This document shows positions 48,135 to 56,538 of a stretch of DNA of 64,000 nt, one piece after another. Both the position numbers and the translations under genes were made by a program. The notes under the pieces are model-generated. The model was not told the origin of the DNA. It ran no database searches and was given only the letters and a program-made list of their open reading frames with translations. Each line of letters opens with the position of its first letter. Position 1 is the stretch's first letter. The DNA is from Sphingomonas taxi. Lineage in GTDB: Bacteria; Pseudomonadota; Alphaproteobacteria; Sphingomonadales; Sphingomonadaceae. The stretch covers positions 2,785,001 to 2,849,000 of the forward strand of contig NZ_CP009571.1 in assembly GCF_000764535.1 (NCBI RefSeq), written 5' to 3'.

Positions 48135-49682
48135 ATGGCCGCCCCCACCCAAGCCCAAGGCCCCGCCCCGCTCGTCGGCGGCCAGCGCGCGCTGATCGCC
48201 TTCGCGCTCGCGCTCGGCACGTTCATGATGGTGCTCGACAGCACGATCGCCAACGTGTCGCTGCCGACGATCGCGGGCAATCTCGGCGTCTCGTCCGACA
48301 ATTCGACCTGGGTGATCACCGCCTTCGCGGTCGCCAACGGCGTCGCGGTGCCGCTGACCGGCTGGCTGATGGGCCGGTTCGGCGTCGTGCGCACCTTCTG
48401 CACCGCGGTGGCGGCGTTCACCGTCGCCTCCTTCCTGTGCGGGATCGCCTGGGACCTGCCCTCGCTGATCGTCTTCCGCATCCTGCAAGGCGCCTGTTCG
48501 GGGCCGATGATGCCGGGCAGCCAGGCGCTGCTCATCTCGATCTTCCCGCCCGACAAGCGCTCCACCGCGCTCGGCGTGTGGTCGATGACGACGCTGGTCG
48601 GGCCGGTGATGGGGCCGATCCTCGGCGGCTATATCAGCGACAATTACCATTGGAGCTGGATCTTCCTGATCAACATCCCCTTCGGCATCTTCACGACGCT
48701 GATCTGCTGGAACGGATTGAAGAGCCGCGAGACGCCGACGCGCAAGCTGCCGATCGACACCGTCGGGCTGCTGCTGCTCGTCGTCTGGGTCGGCTCGCTG
48801 CAGATCATGCTCGATCTCGGCAAGAACGCCGACTGGTTCAACGACCCGGCGATCTGCGTGCTCGCCGTCGTGGCGGCGGTCGGCTTCGTCGCGTGGATCA
48901 TCTGGGAATTGACCGACGCCAATCCGGCGGTCGACCTGTCGCTGTTCGCCAACCGCAATTTCGCGATCGGCACGCTCGCCTTCTGCCTCGGCTATGCGGT
49001 GTTCTTCGCCAACACGCTGATCCTGCCGCTCTGGCTGCAGACGCAGCTCGGCTATACCGCGACCTGGGCGGGGCTGATCGCGGCGCCGAGCGGGGTGGTG
49101 GCGGTGCTCATCTCGCCGCTTGCCGCGCGCCTGTCGGGCAAGGTCGATGCGCGCATCCTCGCGACGATCTCCTTCCTCGCCTTCGCCGTCTCCTATTGGA
49201 TGCGCTCCAACCTCGTCACCGGCGCGACGGTGTTCGACTTCATGGCGCCGCTGCTGGTGCAGGGGATCGCGATGAGCATCTTCTTCCTCGCGATGGTGAC
49301 GATCCTGCTCGACGGCATCGCGCCGCCGCGCATCCCCTCGGCGACCGGCATCTCGAACTTCGCGCGGATCGTCGCCGGCTCGTTCGCCGCGTCGATCATC
49401 ACCACCGCCTGGGACCGGCGCGAGGCGATCCACCAGAGCCGCCTCGCCGAGGCGATCGGGCAGGGCATGCCCTACCAGATGGCGAGCGAGGGCATCCAGA
49501 AGCTCGGCGCCACCTCGACGCAGGCGGCGGCGGCGATCACGCGGCAGATGGTGGGGCAGGCGTATCTGCTCGCCTCGACCGACCTGTTCCGCGTCTCGGC
49601 GTGGCTGTGCGCGGCGATGGTGGTGATCGTCTGGTTCACGCGGCGTCCCAAGGGCGGCCACGGGCCGGTCGCGGCGGACTGA
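48135..49682 (+). CDS. EmrB-like DHA2-family MFS drug efflux pump
   Basis: 515 residues with about 14 hydrophobic helices. Family motifs are MVLDSTIANVSLPTIAGNLGVS (first helix, acidic D), GWLMGRFGVVRTF (motif A), RILQGACSGPMMPGSQALLI and GPVMGPILGGYISDNYHWSWIFLINIPFG (motif C). It should export hydrophobic drugs or metabolites with protons through the neighbouring adaptor and duct. Confidence 0.93.
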   Translation: MAAPTQAQGPAPLVGGQRALIAFALALGTFMMVLDSTIANVSLPTIAGNLGVSSDNSTWVITAFAVANGVAVPLTGWLMGRFGVVRTFCTAVAAFTVASFLCGIAWDLPSLIVFRILQGACSGPMMPGSQALLISIFPPDKRSTALGVWSMTTLVGPVMGPILGGYISDNYHWSWIFLINIPFGIFTTLICWNGLKSRETPTRKLPIDTVGLLLLVVWVGSLQIMLDLGKNADWFNDPAICVLAVVAAVGFVAWIIWELTDANPAVDLSLFANRNFAIGTLAFCLGYAVFFANTLILPLWLQTQLGYTATWAGLIAAPSGVVAVLISPLAARLSGKVDARILATISFLAFAVSYWMRSNLVTGATVFDFMAPLLVQGIAMSIFFLAMVTILLDGIAPPRIPSATGISNFARIVAGSFAASIITTAWDRREAIHQSRLAEAIGQGMPYQMASEGIQKLGATSTQAAAAITRQMVGQAYLLASTDLFRVSAWLCAAMVVIVWFTRRPKGGHGPVAAD

Positions 49683-49733
49683 TCGGCCGGGCCGCGGTTG
49701 ACCGCCCCGGCCGCCTTGCCTACCTCTCGGGCC

Positions 49734-50444
49734 ATGACCGCCCCCACCATCCTCCTGGTCGAGGACGATCCCGCCCTCCGCACCCTGACCACCAGAGCCT
49801 TGCAGGAAAACGGTTATCTCGTCCGTCCCGCCTCCGCCGCGCCCGAAATGTGGCTCGCGCTGGAAGCCGGGCCGGTCGATCTGATCCTGCTCGACATCAT
49901 GCTCCCCGGCACCAGCGGCATCGACCTGTGCCGCGCGCTGCGCCAGAAGAGCGAGGTCCCGATCATCTTCATCAGCGCCAAGGGCAGCGAGACCGACCGC
50001 GTCGTTGGGCTCGAGCTCGGCGCCGACGATTATATCGCCAAGCCGTTCGGCAGCCGCGAGCTGATCGCGCGTATCCGCGCGGTGCTGCGCCGCGGCCAGC
50101 TCGAACGCCGCCCCGGCGAGCGCGAGGAGGGCGTGCTGACCTTCGACGGCTGGCAGGTGACGCTGCCGCGGCGCGAGCTGACCTCGCCGACCGGCGCGGT
50201 GGTCGACCTGACCGGCGCGGAATTCGACCTGCTCGTCAGCCTCGCCGAACATGCCGGCCGCGTTATCGCGCGCGAGCGGCTGATCGAGCTGTCGCGCACC
50301 CGGCTCGGCGACAGTTCGGACCGCAGCATCGACGTGCTGATCAGCCGGCTGCGCCGCAAATTGTCGAGCGCCGGCAAGGACGCGCCGATCATCACCGTGC
50401 GCGGCGTCGGCTATATGCTCAACACCGAGGTGACGCGCCGGTGA
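49734..50444 (+). CDS. OmpR-family response regulator
   Basis: 236 residues. The receiver has E10-D11-D12, phospho-acceptor D54 (LLDIMLPG) and K103 (IAKPFG). The C-terminal winged helix has LTGAEFDLLVSLAEHAGRVIARERL and a RSIDVLISRLRRKL recognition helix. It begins 51 bases after the pump gene and may share its transcript. ATG 49734 gives the family N-terminus. Confidence 0.93.
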   Translation: MTAPTILLVEDDPALRTLTTRALQENGYLVRPASAAPEMWLALEAGPVDLILLDIMLPGTSGIDLCRALRQKSEVPIIFISAKGSETDRVVGLELGADDYIAKPFGSRELIARIRAVLRRGQLERRPGEREEGVLTFDGWQVTLPRRELTSPTGAVVDLTGAEFDLLVSLAEHAGRVIARERLIELSRTRLGDSSDRSIDVLISRLRRKLSSAGKDAPIITVRGVGYMLNTEVTRR

Positions 50445-50471
50445 CGGCTGGCGCCGCCATCTCCCATCTCT

Positions 50472-50566
50472 CCCCGTTCGCCCTGAGCCTGTCGAAGGGC
50501 TGGTCGCCCCAAACCCGGTCATCGCCTGCGGATCCCCGTGCTTTGACAGGCTCAGCACGAACGGGG
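50472..50566. repeat. Inverted pair of REP type C dyads between regulator and kinase genes
   Basis: Units at 50472-50503 and 50538-50566 face each other in the 145-bp gap. The second is degenerate (CTTTGACAGG). They would form hairpins in the two-component transcript. Confidence 0.75.
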
Positions 50567-50589
50567 AAGAGGGACAGGGCGCCTCGCCC

Positions 50590-51900
50590 ATGAGGCGCTT
50601 CGTCCGCCCCTCGATCGGCCTGATCGGCCAGATCGTCGCGATCCTGCTGCTGACGATGGTGATCGAATTCGGCGTCAGCACGATCCTCTACGAGCGTGCC
50701 AGCCAGTTCGCGGTGCGCGACGACGAGGCACGCCGCCTGGCGGAACATCTCGTCATCGCGCGCCGCCTCGTCGCCGAGCAGCCGCCCGAGCGGCGCGACG
50801 CGATGGCGGAGGATCTCACCACCGAACGCTACGCGCTTCATTGGCAGCGCAACCTGCCGCCGCCGCCGCCGATCGCGCCGGCGCTCGACGGCATGCGCCA
50901 TCAGGTGATCGAATGGGAACCGTCGCTTGCCGCCAGCGACCTGCGGCTGAAGCTCACTTCGCCGGGGCGCAGCTCGGTGGTCACCGGCGGGCTGCGGCTG
51001 CCCGACAATAGCTGGCTCTATTTCCGCACGCTCGAACCGCTGCACAATCTCGAACTCGCCACCGAACGCATCCTGCTCGCGCTGATCCCGGCGCTGGCGC
51101 TGATGGTGATCGGCGGGCTGCTGATCCGCCGCGCGCTCAGGCCGATGCGCCAGCTCGCGATCGCCGCCGACACGCTCGGCGACGCCGAACACGATCCGAT
51201 CCCCGAGGCGGGGCCGGGCGAAGTGCGCCGCGTCGTCGCCGCGTTCAACCGGATGGCGGCGCGCATCCAGCGGCTGATCGTCGACCGCACGCAGGCGCTC
51301 GCCGCGGTCGGCCACGATCTGCGCACGCCGCTGCACCGGCTGAAACTGCGCGCGGACGCGGTCGAGGACGAGACGACCCGCGCGGCGATCCAGCGCGATA
51401 TCGGCGAGATGGAGGCGATGGTGAATTCGCTGCTCGCCTTCCTCGGCGGCGGCAGCGATCCCGAGGCCCCGGTGCTGACCGACGTCGCGGTGCTCTGCGC
51501 GACGCTGATCGACGATGTCGAGGACCGCGGCCTGCCCGGCGTCTACGACGGTCCGTCGCATTGCGAGGTCACCGTCCGTCCGGTCGCGCTGAAACGCGCG
51601 CTGGGCAATCTGATCGAGAATGCGCTTCATTATGCCGGCAACGTCGTGCTGCGTCTGGAAAGCGAACCCGCCGGCGTGACGATGATCGTCGAGGACGACG
51701 GCGCCGGCATTCCGGAAGACCAGCTGCGCCGCGTGCTCGAACCCTTTGTCCGGCTCGATACGTCGCGACCGCGCGACACGGTCGGTTTCGGCCTCGGCCT
51801 GCCGATCGTCGGCCGCATCGTCGAGGCGGAGGGCGGCGTGCTGACGCTCGCGAACCGCCCCGAAGGCGGCCTGCACGCCGCGATCTTCCTGCCGCGGTGA
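50590..51900 (+). CDS. Sensor histidine kinase
   Basis: 436 residues. Two membrane helices (about 11-33 and 159-179) enclose a roughly 125-residue periplasmic domain with a PPPPP run. HAMP follows, then H242 in AVGHDLRTPLHRL. The ATPase has NLIENALHYA, DDGAGIP and GFGLGLPIV. It is the partner of the response regulator upstream; the signal is unknown. The order EmrB-regulator-kinase suggests control of envelope or drug stress. Confidence 0.93.
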   Translation: MRRFVRPSIGLIGQIVAILLLTMVIEFGVSTILYERASQFAVRDDEARRLAEHLVIARRLVAEQPPERRDAMAEDLTTERYALHWQRNLPPPPPIAPALDGMRHQVIEWEPSLAASDLRLKLTSPGRSSVVTGGLRLPDNSWLYFRTLEPLHNLELATERILLALIPALALMVIGGLLIRRALRPMRQLAIAADTLGDAEHDPIPEAGPGEVRRVVAAFNRMAARIQRLIVDRTQALAAVGHDLRTPLHRLKLRADAVEDETTRAAIQRDIGEMEAMVNSLLAFLGGGSDPEAPVLTDVAVLCATLIDDVEDRGLPGVYDGPSHCEVTVRPVALKRALGNLIENALHYAGNVVLRLESEPAGVTMIVEDDGAGIPEDQLRRVLEPFVRLDTSRPRDTVGFGLGLPIVGRIVEAEGGVLTLANRPEGGLHAAIFLPR

Positions 51901-52055
51901 TCCCAACCGTTTCATCATCCTGACGTGAGCCGGGATGAAGGTTTGCGAAAGTGTTCCCCGGCAACACTTTAAAACACGCGCGCCGCGCCCCGGCAAATTC
52001 GTTTCGGTACTGTTTCCGATGGTCCGGCTTCCGCCGCGACCGGGAGGATAGCCCC

Positions 52056-52751
52056 GTGAATGAGCTGCTCGGACGCGTCGTGAGTTTCGGCAAGACGGTC
52101 TTCCACGGCCAGCATGCGCTCTATTCGACGCTGGCGCAGGGGCAGAGCCCCAAGGCGCTGATGATCTCCTGTGCCGATTCACGGATCGTGCCGGAGCATA
52201 TCATGCAGGCGCAGCCGGGCGACCTGTTCGTCTGCCGCAACGCCGGCAACATCGTTCCGCCGTTCGCGCTGCAGACGGGCGGCGTCTCCGCCACGGTCGA
52301 ATATGCGGTCGCGGTGCTCGGCGTCCACGACATCATCGTCTGCGGTCATTCCGATTGCGGCGCGATGAAAGGCCTTGCCGGCGATCCCGCCGCGCTCGCC
52401 GCGATTCCAACCGTCGCCAACTGGCTCAAACACGGCGCCGCCGCGCGCCAGATCGTCGACCAGACCTATCCCGACCTCACCGATGCCGAGCGCATCCGCG
52501 CGCTCAGCCTCGAAAATGTCGTCGCGCAGCTCGCGCATCTGCGCACCCACCCCTCGGTCGCCGCGGGCATCGCACAGGGCAAGATCGCGCTGCACGGCTG
52601 GTTCATCGACATTCACGACGGCACGGTGCTGGCGCTCGACGGCATCACCGGCCGCTTCCGACCGCTCGACGAAGGCGGCGATTTCCCCGTTGCCCAGCCC
52701 GCCGCGCCGCGCCAGGCCTCCGACGTCGAATTCCTGGCAGCCGCGGAATGA
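52056..52751 (+). CDS. Beta-class carbonic anhydrase
   Basis: 231 residues, GTG start with GGGAGGA upstream. Zinc ligands are C39 (CADSR), H98 and C101 (CGHSDCGAM); the D41-R43 dyad is intact. It interconverts CO2 and bicarbonate. Its stop overlaps the SulP start by four bases, so the pair is coupled. Confidence 0.95.
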   Translation: MNELLGRVVSFGKTVFHGQHALYSTLAQGQSPKALMISCADSRIVPEHIMQAQPGDLFVCRNAGNIVPPFALQTGGVSATVEYAVAVLGVHDIIVCGHSDCGAMKGLAGDPAALAAIPTVANWLKHGAAARQIVDQTYPDLTDAERIRALSLENVVAQLAHLRTHPSVAAGIAQGKIALHGWFIDIHDGTVLALDGITGRFRPLDEGGDFPVAQPAAPRQASDVEFLAAAE

Positions 52752-54265
52752 GCAACCTCCGCGCCCTGCTGCCGAGCGGCCCGGTCATCACGCGTGACCT
52801 CACCGCCTCGATCGTCGTCTTCCTCGTCGCGATGCCGTTGTGCATGGGAATCGCGGTCGCCTCCGGCGTGCCGGCGGAAAAGGGCCTCATCACCGGCATC
52901 ATCGGCGGCATCGTCGTCGGTGCGCTCGCCGGTTCGCCGTTGCAGGTCAGCGGCCCCGCCGCCGGCCTCGCCGTCGTCGTGTTCGAGCTGGTCCGCGATC
53001 AGGGCCTGTCGGCGCTCGGCCCGATTCTCGTCCTCGCCGGGCTGATCCAGGTCGTCGCCGGCATCGCCCGCCTCGGCGGCTGGTTCCGCGCCATCTCGCC
53101 CGCGGTCGTCCACGGCATGCTCGCCGGGATCGGCGTGCTGATCGTCGTCGGCCAGTTCCACGTGCTGTTCGACGCCAAGCCGCTGCCCAGCGGCCTCCAG
53201 AACCTCGCTGCCGCACCCGGCCGGCTGTTCGGCCTGTCGCCGAGCAATATCGAAGCGACCGAGATCGCGTTCGCCGTCGGCATGCTGACCATCGCGGCGA
53301 TGCTGTGCTGGGAGAAATTCCGCCCCGCCTCGCTGCGCCTCGTTCCCGGCGCACTGGTCGGCGTGCTCACCGGCACGTTCGTCGCGCTCGGCTTTGACCT
53401 CGACGTCGCACGGGTCAACGTCCCCGAATCGATCGCCGGCGCAGTCAGCTTCCCCGGCGTCGGCATGGTCGCCAAATGGGCCGATCCGTCGATCCTCGCC
53501 GCCGCACTCGCCATCGCCTTCATCGCCAGCGCCGAGACGTTGCTGTCCGCCGCCGCGGTCGATCGCATGCACGACGGCGTGCGCACCAACTACAACAAGG
53601 AACTGCGCGCGCAGGGCATCGGCAACCTGCTCTGCGGCCTCGCCGGCGCGCTGCCGATGACCGGCGTCATCGTCCGCTCCTCGGCGAACGTCCAGGCCGG
53701 CGCGACCACGCGCATGTCGACGATCTTCCACGGCATCTGGATCCTCGGCTTCGTCGCGCTGCTGCCCTGGGTGCTGCGCGAGATCCCGATGGCGGCGCTC
53801 GGCGCGATCCTCGTCATCACCGGCTGGCGGCTGGTCAGCCTCGCCCATGCCCGCCACCTCCTCTCGCATTACGGCCCGCTGCCGGCGCTCATCTGGCTGG
53901 CGACATTGGTTACCGTCGTGGTCGAGGATCTGCTGACCGGCGTGCTGGTCGGCATCGGCCTCTCGATGCTCGAACTGGTGCCGCATCTCAAGCGGCTCGG
54001 CCTCAAGGTGTCGGAAGGGCCGCAGGGCGGCGCGCATGCGATCAACCTGTCGGGCGCGGCGACCTTCGTGTCGCTGCCGAAATTGTCGGACACGCTGGAG
54101 CGTGCGCCCGCCGGCATGCCGGTGCGGCTCGACGTCACCGGACTGTCGACCGTCGATCATACCTGCGCGGAGCTGATCAAGGACTGGTTCCAGCGCCGCC
54201 GCGCCGCGGGTGACGTCGTCGAGCTGCTCGGCGCACGTGGCAAGACTGCCGCACTCGCCCACTGA
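52748..54265 (+). CDS. SulP-family anion transporter with STAS domain
   Basis: 505 residues. About 12-14 helices are followed by a C-terminal STAS domain (about 415-500, VRLDVTGLSTVDHTCAELI). Motifs VFLVAMPLCMGIAVASGVP, GIIGGIVVGALAGSPLQVSGPAAGLAV and TGVIVRSSANVQAGATTRMSTIFHG fit SulP. Coupling to carbonic anhydrase suggests bicarbonate as substrate, as in BicA-type systems, rather than sulfate (inference). Confidence 0.9.
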   Translation: MSNLRALLPSGPVITRDLTASIVVFLVAMPLCMGIAVASGVPAEKGLITGIIGGIVVGALAGSPLQVSGPAAGLAVVVFELVRDQGLSALGPILVLAGLIQVVAGIARLGGWFRAISPAVVHGMLAGIGVLIVVGQFHVLFDAKPLPSGLQNLAAAPGRLFGLSPSNIEATEIAFAVGMLTIAAMLCWEKFRPASLRLVPGALVGVLTGTFVALGFDLDVARVNVPESIAGAVSFPGVGMVAKWADPSILAAALAIAFIASAETLLSAAAVDRMHDGVRTNYNKELRAQGIGNLLCGLAGALPMTGVIVRSSANVQAGATTRMSTIFHGIWILGFVALLPWVLREIPMAALGAILVITGWRLVSLAHARHLLSHYGPLPALIWLATLVTVVVEDLLTGVLVGIGLSMLELVPHLKRLGLKVSEGPQGGAHAINLSGAATFVSLPKLSDTLERAPAGMPVRLDVTGLSTVDHTCAELIKDWFQRRRAAGDVVELLGARGKTAALAH

Positions 54266-54399
54266 ACCCCGCCCAGCAATGTTTCGTTACATAAAAGAAG
54301 CTTTTTGGCCATAATGCTGCGGTAGCGAATGTGCGTCAGGGAAAGACTGGTGCCCGTCCGCCACCGCGGAGCGAGCGCGCCGGCGGCCCGGACGCAGGA

Positions 54400-54426
54400 G
54401 GGACCCATCCAGTCGAAAGGGGTCCC
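54400..54426 (+). promoter_or_regulatory. Leader hairpin over the porin ribosome site
   Basis: GGGACCC (54400-54406) pairs perfectly with GGGTCCC (54420-54426), which abuts the ATG; the 13-base loop includes the AAAGG ribosome site. The hairpin would hide the start region in the mRNA. Confidence 0.5.
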
Positions 54427-55272
54427 ATGAAATATACTCTGCTCGCGGCCGCGACTCTCGCCGCCGTCACCGCCCTCCCCGCCGTCGCGCAGGAGACCGC
54501 ACCGCCCAAGCCGGTCACCGTCACCGGCAGCGTCGCGCTCGTCTCCGACTATCGACTGCGCGGCGTCTCGCAAACCGACAAGGAAATGGCGGTCCAGGGC
54601 GGCATCACCGTCGCGCATGAAAGCGGCCTCTACGGCGGCGTCTGGGCGTCGAATCTCGCCGGCTGGGGCACGTTCGGCGGCTCGAACATGGAGCTCGACC
54701 TGATCGGCGGCTACAAGCATGCGGTCGGCGGCGGCGCGATCGACGTCGGCCTGACCTGGTACATGTATCCGGGCGGCGCGTCGAAGACCGACTTCGCCGA
54801 ACCCTATGCGAAATTGTCGGGCACGATCGGCCCGGTCAACCTGCTCGCCGGCGTCGCCTATGCGCCCAAGCAGCAGGCGCTCGGCAAATGGTACAACAGC
54901 GGTGCCTCAGCGCAGACCGGCATCTACGACAATCCCGGCAAGAAGAACGACAACCTCTATCTGTGGGGCGACTTCGCCAGCGCGATCCCGACCACGCCGC
55001 TGACCGCCAAGGCACATATCGGCTATTCGAAGGGCAATTCGGGCCTCGGCCCCAACGGCACCTCCGCGGCACCGACCGGCGAATATTGGGACTGGCTGCT
55101 CGGCGCCGATTACGCGATCAAGGGCACGCCGCTGACGCTCGGCGTCGCCTATGTCGATACCGACATCACCAAGCGGCAGGCGGCCTATCTCCAGCCGAAC
55201 TTCTCCTCGACCAAGAACGGCAGCAGCATCGCGGCGAGCCAGGTCGTGTTCGCGGTAACCGCGGCGTTCTGA
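54427..55272 (+). CDS. TorF-family putative outer-membrane porin
   Basis: 281 residues. The signal peptide spans 1-21 (ALPAVAQ). The N-terminal barrel motif VTVTGSVALVSDYRLRGVSQTDKEMAVQGGITVAHESGLYGGVWASNLAGW is the TIGR02001 (Gcw/TorF) pattern. The barrel ends in the porin-type aromatic residue (VTAAF). The substrate is unknown. A structured leader precedes it, and a REP type B pair follows. Confidence 0.85.
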   Translation: MKYTLLAAATLAAVTALPAVAQETAPPKPVTVTGSVALVSDYRLRGVSQTDKEMAVQGGITVAHESGLYGGVWASNLAGWGTFGGSNMELDLIGGYKHAVGGGAIDVGLTWYMYPGGASKTDFAEPYAKLSGTIGPVNLLAGVAYAPKQQALGKWYNSGASAQTGIYDNPGKKNDNLYLWGDFASAIPTTPLTAKAHIGYSKGNSGLGPNGTSAAPTGEYWDWLLGADYAIKGTPLTLGVAYVDTDITKRQAAYLQPNFSSTKNGSSIAASQVVFAVTAAF

Positions 55273-55280
55273 TTCTATTC

Positions 55281-55382
55281 GTCATCCCGGCGAAAGCCGG
55301 GACCCATGGACGCGCGGTGCTGATGGGTTCGCGCTTCATTGGCCTCATCGCCACCATGGGTCCCGGCCTGCGCCGGGATGAC
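55281..55382. repeat. Inverted pair of REP type B dyads
   Basis: Units at 55281-55309 and 55354-55382 face each other between the porin and the GH130 gene; they match the second pair near 41182-41283 almost exactly, including the CCATGG ends. Confidence 0.85.
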
Positions 55383-55425
55383 GATCCTTTGGGAACCACT
55401 CCCCCATCCCCGCGCTAACGCCATC

Positions 55426-56538
55426 ATGCACGATGCGCTGATCTTCACCCCCGATCATGTCGATCTCACCCGCTCGCCGCTGCGCCGCGGGATCGCCGAG
55501 CCGACCTATGTGCTCGGCGCGTTCAACCCGGGCTTCACGCGGCTGCCCAACGGCAATCTGCTGCTGATGGTGCGCATCGCCGAGGCGCTTTCGGAGCCGG
55601 TCCGCGACGGCCACGTCCATGCGATCCGCTGGACCCCCGCGGGCTATGTGCTCGACGCCTGGCCACTGGAACAGGTCGACATGACCGATCCGCGCCAGTT
55701 CGAGCTCAAGGGCAGCCGCCATCGCATCCTCGCGCTCACCTCGCTGTCGTGGCTCCTCCCCGTCGAGCTCGATCCCGCGGGCGAGCGGATCGTCGCGATC
55801 CATTACGACGCGGCGATCGAACCCGCCGCCGGCTACCAATGCTATGGGGTCGAGGACGCGCGCATCACCCGCATCGGCGATATCTGGTACATGACCGCCT
55901 GTTCGGTCGGCGCCGAGCGGCATTGCACGACGTTGCACACCTCGCGCGACGGGCTGCACTATCGGCTGGAGGGGATCGTCCTCGACCACCAGAACAAGGA
56001 CATGATCCTGTTCGAGGGGCTGGTCGGCGACAGGTTCATGGCGCTGACCCGCCCGCTCGGCGAGGTCTATTTCGCCTATCCGCCCGACAGCCCCTGGGTC
56101 GGCGGCCCGTCGATCAATTTCGCGCAGAGTCCCGATACGCTGCACTGGAAGCCGCTCGACGCCCCCGGCTTGCGCGCGCGCAAGGGCTCGCGATCGGCGA
56201 TGAAGATCGGCGGCGGCACCCAGCCGGTGCTGACCCGCGACGGCTGGCTGATGATCTATCACGGCGTCGAGGCGCGCGAGAGCGTCGGCATCTATCGCAG
56301 CTTCTGGGCGCTGCTCGATCGCGACGATCCCGCGCACATCCTGCGCCTCGAGGACGAGACGCCGCTGCTCGAGGCGGACCCGGCGCTCACCGCCCCGATC
56401 GCGTATCAGATGTACCTGCCCACCCCGGTGGTGTTCTCGACCGGCCTGGTCGATAGCGGCGACGATTATCTGGTCGCCAGCGGCGAGGCCGATCTCGCCT
56501 GCCGCATGACCCGGCTGCCCAAGGGGATGTTCGCATGA
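55426..56538 (+). CDS. GH130-family glycoside phosphorylase/hydrolase-like protein
   Basis: 370 residues with a five-bladed propeller pattern. GAFNPGFTRLPNGNLLLMVRIAE, YGVEDARITRIGDIWYMTACS and KIGGGTQPVLTRDGWLMIYHGVE are GH130 blocks. Most GH130 enzymes phosphorolyse beta-mannosides; some hydrolyse. No signal peptide, so cytoplasmic. The ribosome site is weak. It overlaps the GH13 start (ATGA) and is the first gene of a three-gene cluster. Confidence 0.82.
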   Translation: MHDALIFTPDHVDLTRSPLRRGIAEPTYVLGAFNPGFTRLPNGNLLLMVRIAEALSEPVRDGHVHAIRWTPAGYVLDAWPLEQVDMTDPRQFELKGSRHRILALTSLSWLLPVELDPAGERIVAIHYDAAIEPAAGYQCYGVEDARITRIGDIWYMTACSVGAERHCTTLHTSRDGLHYRLEGIVLDHQNKDMILFEGLVGDRFMALTRPLGEVYFAYPPDSPWVGGPSINFAQSPDTLHWKPLDAPGLRARKGSRSAMKIGGGTQPVLTRDGWLMIYHGVEARESVGIYRSFWALLDRDDPAHILRLEDETPLLEADPALTAPIAYQMYLPTPVVFSTGLVDSGDDYLVASGEADLACRMTRLPKGMFA

